A stretch of DNA of 64,000 nucleotides from Phragmites australis. Its lineage: Eukaryota; Streptophyta; Magnoliopsida; Poales; Poaceae. The number at the start of each line of letters is the position of its first letter. The stretch's first letter is position 1. The DNA is taken from NCBI RefSeq assembly GCF_958298935.1, contig NC_084932.1:7481501-7545500 (forward strand), in the 5' to 3' direction. Of this stretch, positions 58,861 through 64,000 are shown one piece after another. A program made the position numbers and the translations under genes. Under the pieces are notes generated by a model. That model worked only from the letters and a program-made list of their open reading frames with translations, searched no databases and was not told the origin of the DNA.

Positions 58861-59761
58861 CACTACTACAAAATTCATTATATATATCGGCACATCACTA
58901 TCGGTATCTAATGGACTAACAGTGATGAAGTATCACTGCCGGTTTATAAGTCGACGGAAAGAATCAACTAATGTGGCTTATGAACCGGCAGTGATGAAGG
59001 ACATCACTATCGGCCAATGACTTGAGCCGGCAGTGATGCCCTGCTATAGCTTCACTGCCGCGCAGTGATAATCCATCTATCACTATCGGTTCTAGCCACT
59101 AACTGATAGTAATAGTTCATCAAGTATCATTACCAGTCCGTGTTACGAACCGGTAATAAAACTTGACTATCACTGCTGATTTTAGCTACGAACCAACAGT
59201 TATAGTATTATTGTCGGTTTATAATAGATAACAACTTATCTTAAAAAATTCATAACTTTTTATACAAAGTTGGATAGGGACAAACTTTATATAAAAATTA
59301 TAGCTGTTGAATAGATCTACAACTTTCTTGTTGAAAACTTTTGCATTTGAGGTCAGTTAGATGTCCAAATAATCATTTGAAGTTTCAACGAGAAGATATT
59401 AACAGGATTACATATGCTATCTCGTCTATGGTGGGATGGTAAGGACGTATCGTGCGAGCTGAGAGGTTCTAAGTTCAAGTCCTATGAACCGTATTTTGCA
59501 TGAAAATCTTGACTTGTAACGACACGGGCCACGAGGTTCCTCAGGTGAAAAAATCACTTTTTTATCAACAAAACACCGATTCTGGAGAGACTATCACTCT
59601 TAGCTAAATCCTTCAACTTGTAGTAATAACCCCTTCATTGTTAATCCCTAAACCGACAATGATAGTCAGAAACTATCACTATATGTTGCCTATTGCTAGC
59701 TCTAAAACCGACAGTGAAAACTACTTTAGACCTGACAATAAAAACACTTTTTTAAGTAGTG
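58861..59761. mobile_element. Non-autonomous CACTA element 5 (901 bp)
   Basis: Starts CACTACTACAAAATTCATT and ends, complemented, CACTACTTAAAAAAGTG. Flanks GGT/GCT. Dense CGGCAGTGATG units. The centre shares the AACTTTTTATACAAAGTTGG block and a tRNA-promoter-like block (59420-59495) with CACTA 3. Confidence 0.85.
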
Positions 59762-60210
59762 GCTGCATATACAAAGCAATTGGCCAGCGTCTCATGTCTC
59801 CCAATTTGGTTCATATATATTTGTGATCTATGAATTATATTGTTTTAAGCATTTCATTGTATGTTTTTCGTTGTTGTGTCTTCCCCTAAAATTAAAAGGT
59901 TATGACTGTATATGTTCATTGGGGTCACAATATATACCTTCAATTCAATTTCTATATATTAAACATACAAAAATACATGGACAGTGCTTCATAAATTTAT
60001 TATAATGTATTATATAAAACTACAAGTATTATACTAGTAACATAAAACTACAAGTATTGTACACTAATTTTACATAAAACCTGATTTTAATTGAATTCAT
60101 CTAAAAAATGGTCTTACATTTCTCCAAAAATCCTAGAACTTTTTTATGTGTTTCATAATTCATGTGTAACCCATTTTAATTAGATTTACCCAAAAATACT
60201 ATGTATAATT
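59762..60210. repeat. AT-rich dispersed repeat with ACATAAAACTACAAGTAT units
   Basis: The units at 60018-60075 recur at 62160-62225. No coding sense. Confidence 0.5.
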
Positions 60211-60374
60211 TAAACTAAAATTCTCAAAAAGACTACTTTTATAACTCCTAACAATTGTTAGGGCCTTAAATAAAATCCCAAAAATCTGGAATAAGTCATT
60301 AATATTCTTCTTATATGATGCTCTAATTTCTAAAGTTATTTATAGATCTAGGTTATATGGTGAAAAAGTGAACC
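60211..60374. repeat. AT-rich dispersed repeat, copy 2 (partner at 2718-2880)
   Basis: See the copy at 2718-2880. Same order of shared blocks. Confidence 0.6.
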
Positions 60375-60827
60375 CTTTAAGTATATAAATGGAGCACTTT
60401 CTGAGCGAATCCAATTAAAATGAGTTGCACATAGATTATGTAATATCTACAAAAAGTTCTAGAATTTTTGAAGAAACATAAGACAATTTTTTTATAAATC
60501 TAATTAAATTCAAGTTTTGTGTGAAAGTAGTGCATTATACTTGTAGTTTTGTGTTATAAATGGCATAATACCTGTAGATTTATGCAATGCACTCTTTTAG
60601 TATTTGTTGTCGACATATTTAGGAACATCTATATTTGACATATGAAAATGATATATAAAGATTCGTCCTTATAAGTATGTTCATGATATTAGAATTTTGG
60701 TAGGTTTATGGATATTATACAATATAAAACAGTGGCAAAAATATGTTTAGGTGACCATGTAATTGCTCGAAATATCAACTTTTGGTGACCAAAGTTAGTA
60801 ACTACTTATATGGGTCTGTTTAATAGA

Positions 60828-61115
60828 GCTTCTTTTGATTTAAATTTTTTGAAGGAAGTTTGATGAAAATGATTTTGTGGTTGAATATGATTATCTAGTG
60901 ATTCTCTAGGGTAAAAAAATCTATGAAGTAAGTGCTTTTGTGTAAGAAGTGAATCATGAGAAGCTATTTTTTCAGCTTCTAGCATATAGTTTATATTAAG
61001 GAATCGTTTCCACGGATTTCACTCTGAGAGCTAAAAACTGAAAATTATTATTTAACAGAGCTCATCTGATTCAGTCGATGAGCTGCTCTGAAAGTTTTGC
61101 CAAACATACCTTATA
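60828..61115. mobile_element. Possible MITE
   Basis: GGTCTGTTTAATAGAGCTTC near 60829 and the complement of GCCAAACATACC near 61110 look like diverged inverted ends, with CTTATAT-like text outside both. Termini and TSD are not exact. Confidence 0.35.
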
Positions 61116-62130
61116 TATGTAGCCCGCTTGACTATTCATTTACACGGTGTTCACTTGTACAAGAGGAATTTGATCCAATTTGACAACTATTATAAACTGA
61201 AATATAGTCCACTAGATGGCTCTTACAAATTGAGGAACTAGAACTTGCCAGTATTCATCAATTAACAACGAGGTGGTCATGTATCCAATTTGTAATATAT
61301 TTGCATAAAGCTAGTTGTTCAATGGAAATTAGTCCCAAATTTCCAACTTTAAATTCTGGTTTTGCACCCTTTCCTTTCAGCCATAGCATGCGCCATCCCA
61401 GCTTGGTCGTAGAAGATGACAGCTCTGAAAGAAGTGCAGTGTAATTATTGGAGTGGGCCCCGATGGAACCTAAAAAAAGAAGGGGCCCACATGGGAGAGG
61501 GACGTGTGTTTGGTGCCTGCCTGTGATGGGATGCGACTCTCACTTTCTTGAGGCCACTAAGAGTTAAATAAAGCATGAAAACGCCTCTTCCCACTTGCAC
61601 ATACAATTTACTTCTTTCTCTCCATATATTCCAGGCCTACAAGTCCTCAATGCCCCCCAAATTGCCAAAGAAAACCAAACATAAATTGGTGCAAACATCA
61701 TATCAGATGATCGATCACTACCCTGTGCTTTATGAGATTCGTATATTTAACCACAATAGTAAAGCAATGAACAATAGATTTGTTGATTAGATGTCCTATT
61801 TTCCTCATATTAATATAAAACCATGAAGCTATTTAATTTATTTTACAGTTATAAGAAAAATGTTTATGATAAAATTTATAGAGAAAAGGAGAGAAATGCA
61901 TTAAATATAGATATGGAACATAAATTTTTTATTTTTGAATACAACATTGAGTTAATTATTGGTTACAAATATATAAACAATCCTCAATTCAACTACAAAT
62001 CTAAAATGTGTGCAACTTTTAGTAATTATAGTAAGTGCAAGATTATATTTGTGTATATTCTATATACGATGTTTTTTAGTTAAAGTTGAATACTCTTGGT
62101 GTTGTTGCCACTACTATTTACATCCTTAAT
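61116..62130. other. Intergenic
   Basis: An 86-codon AT-rich frame at 61823-62083 has no recognisable domain, and its composition matches its non-coding surroundings. Nothing else is supported. Confidence 0.4.
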
Positions 62131-62132
62131 AA

Positions 62133-62300
62133 ATTGAGTAAATTTATAAAACTATAAGCATTATACCATTTGTAACATAAAACTACAAGTATTGTATCTA
62201 GTAACATGAAACTACAAGTATAGTGTACCAATTTTTTAAAAAACCTAATTTTAATTAGGTTCACTAAAAAATGATATTATATTTCTCTAAAAATTATGGA
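62133..62300. repeat. AT-rich dispersed repeat, related to 59990-60120
   Basis: Shares ACATAAAACTACAAGTATTG, AATTTTTTAA-AAAACCTAATTTTAATT and TTTCTCTAAAAAT blocks with the 60-kb copy in the same order. Confidence 0.6.
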
Positions 62301-62324
62301 ATTTTTTGTACATTGAAGGGATCG

Positions 62325-64000
62325 GTGACATTCTAAGAGAAAGTGAATTATGATACCTAGAATCTATTCGGCTCCAAAAACTACATAAGATAAACCTATA
62401 TTAATTTCTATCTAAATATGCTCTAAGTTATGTAGTCTACTCTACCAATCAAAAGAGCTTGCAACTTATGTAGGAAGGTAAATTGCAATCAAGTAAATGC
62501 GGAAGCGTAAATAAGGTAGAGAGAGTAAACTCGGCATAAGGGATTTTTATCCCATAGTATCGATGGCATAAATATCATCCCTAGTTTACGTTGGAGCTCC
62601 ATTAAGATATGCTCTCGGTTTGCACCCGATCACGACTATTGAGCCACCAAGTCACAAAGACAAGGTCTCAACCCAGGTGAGTCACCAAGCGACTAAGTCA
62701 ATGCCTCACCACAAGTCTCTCTTTCTGTCCCTTGCCGTCATGATCACTTCAGAGCTTGAGCTACCAAGGCAAGGGTCTCCGTGTTTCCGTACACGCTTCT
62801 CTTTGCCGCTCCACACCAAGTCAGAGGGTCAACAAGTTTGCCGACGAGTCACAAAGACTCTAAGATGCCAGCATACCAAGGGTTATAAGCTTGGATCACT
62901 CCATAATTCACTCTTTAGGTAACAATCACCTAGCAACACACTCCCTAGGCCTATAAGCACTAATCACTCTCTAATTGTGTGCTTAATCACCTTAAATAAT
63001 CAATTTAAGCACTTTGGTGGCTTGGATATCCTCTCATGTGTGCATGAACTTCTCGGGACTCTAGCTGCATACCACGTCTTCAAATGACTGAGTGGAAAGG
63101 TATTTATAGCCTTAAACCCACGCACTAGCCGTTAACCAACAACTCGTAAAAGTTGTTAACACCGGATGATCTGGTGAGAACAATAGTACTAACACTAGAT
63201 CATTTGGTGAATACACTCTCACAAACTATCCGTTGAAACCTCCACTTAAGCCTCTATGAACACCAAAAATTTTAGTATATACTTCATCCCAATGGTCTAT
63301 CCGGTGAATATGTACTTAGCATCCGAGCTAACTGCATCCTCTCTGTGTAAATTACTCCGGTGTAAGCATCTGATGCACATCACTTCATCACCGGACTATC
63401 CGATGCCTTGAATTTCGTTTGACCTCTTTGCACTGTTCATTGTCTAGTATATTTTCCGGTGTAGCATTGCTTCATCATTAGACCTTTCGGTGTGTTGATC
63501 TTCTATCTTCCACGACTGTAACCTTCTCTGTTAGAAATGCTCAGGTGTGTATCTTTCTCTAATCATCGAACTATCCGGTGAGTTGTTCCATTTTGCTTTC
63601 TGGACATAAACACTTCAATATTGCCATGCTTTGATCACCAGACTATCCGGTGAGGCTTAACCTTTATTCTTCAGCTTGATACCCTTCTCTGGAACAATTG
63701 CTCTGGTGAGAACATTTACTAATCACCGGACCTTCCGGTGATGTCTTCAGGCCTCTCTCCCTCTTTGTCAAATATGCTCCGGTGAGCTCAACATCCATAG
63801 CACCGGCCCATCCGGTGAGGCAAATCTTTTTGTAACTTCTTCAATTCGATCAAATTTTGTCCTGTCTACAATGACTTTTTTATTTATTATATCCATGAGA
63901 CCTACTAACATATATTCTTGACAAGCATATTACTTTTATTGACTATATTATCATTAATCACCAAAATCATAATCTTGATCTAATAGAGCAATTTTTGCTA
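62325..64000. mobile_element. Partial LTR-retrotransposon sequence running off the window
   Basis: The GACATTCTAAGAG..GTGAATTA..ATTCGGCTCCAAAAAC opening resembles the ends of large grass copia elements (SIRE/Maximus style); this is from memory of style only. From about 63150 it carries a minisatellite with CCGGACTATCCGGTGAGG-type units about every 60-75 bp. No protein domain is seen. The other end lies beyond 64000. Confidence 0.45.
63150..63830. repeat. Minisatellite of CACCGGACTATCCGGTGAG units
   Basis: Near-palindromic ACCGG-CTNTCCGGTGA units recur about ten times, alternating with GCTCCGGTGAG units. Each unit could form a short hairpin. Confidence 0.8.

Noticed and set aside
59420..59495. 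Functional tRNA gene
   Set aside because: A- and B-box-like words are present, but the cloverleaf cannot be completed and it sits inside a CACTA element; kept only as a SINE/tRNA remnant finding.
61823..62083. 86-codon AT-rich frame as an organellar-derived gene
   Set aside because: Lys/Ile/Tyr composition simply reflects local AT content, and no mitochondrial or plastid protein is recognisable.
63150..63830. CRISPR-like regular repeats
   Set aside because: Units are near-palindromic but degenerate, spacers share sequence, and the context is a plant retrotransposon; it is a minisatellite.

Overview
This is an intergenic, transposon-dense stretch of a grass (Poaceae) nuclear genome. The evidence is Ty1/copia and Ty3/gypsy LTR elements, CACTA, Mutator, hAT, Tourist and Stowaway elements with their diagnostic target-site duplications (TSDs), spliceosomal GT-AG introns, and one monocot-style cellular gene. 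I see no bacterial operon, CRISPR array or rRNA gene. I saw no convincing functional tRNA gene, although I could not run a tRNA search. All boundaries and identities are by eye.

Layout. 1-4.8 kb is non-coding with one 190-bp-arm foldback. 4,830-25,992 is a three-level nest. The outermost layer is an old LTR element with about 240-bp LTRs, a 5-bp TSD and no recognisable coding domain. Its interior is split by a 13.9-kb Mutator-like element (MULE, 7,281-21,137, perfect 9-bp TSD). On the minus strand the MULE carries a decayed MURA-type transposase, a plant-mobile-domain (PMD) gene and a GRF-type zinc-finger/coiled-coil gene. The PMD gene is itself split by a younger Ty1/copia element (9,288-16,876). 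26-29.4 kb is a segmental copy of sequence found again at 50.9-51.7 kb; a 5'-truncated LINE and a hAT MITE inserted into it can be dated against the empty paralogous site. 30-32 kb is a hAT transposase fragment followed by a 1.42-kb solo LTR with a perfect 5-bp TSD. 32.9-50 kb holds four non-autonomous CACTA elements, a badly decayed copia element with a large (TA)-rich expansion in its 3' LTR, and an 844-bp long-TIR Mutator element with a perfect 9-bp TSD.

The one clear cellular gene is on the minus strand at 51,753-55,060 (four coding exons, about 622 aa, plus probable 5'UTR introns back to about 55.7 kb). It is a homologue of the ankyrin-repeat protein SKIP35, a SKP1-interacting partner. 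Its upstream region (55.9-58.2 kb) is filled with MITEs: two Tourist types with TAA TSDs, and a Mutator-type MITE containing a Stowaway. A fifth CACTA lies at 58.9-59.8 kb. The remainder is AT-rich dispersed repeat, ending in part of another probable LTR element with a CCGGTGA-rich minisatellite that runs off the window.

Most of the biology here is insertion history, not a working pathway. The item closest to an under-described system is the multi-gene MULE with its transposase, PMD and GRF-zinc-finger modules and GC-rich subterminal palindromes.
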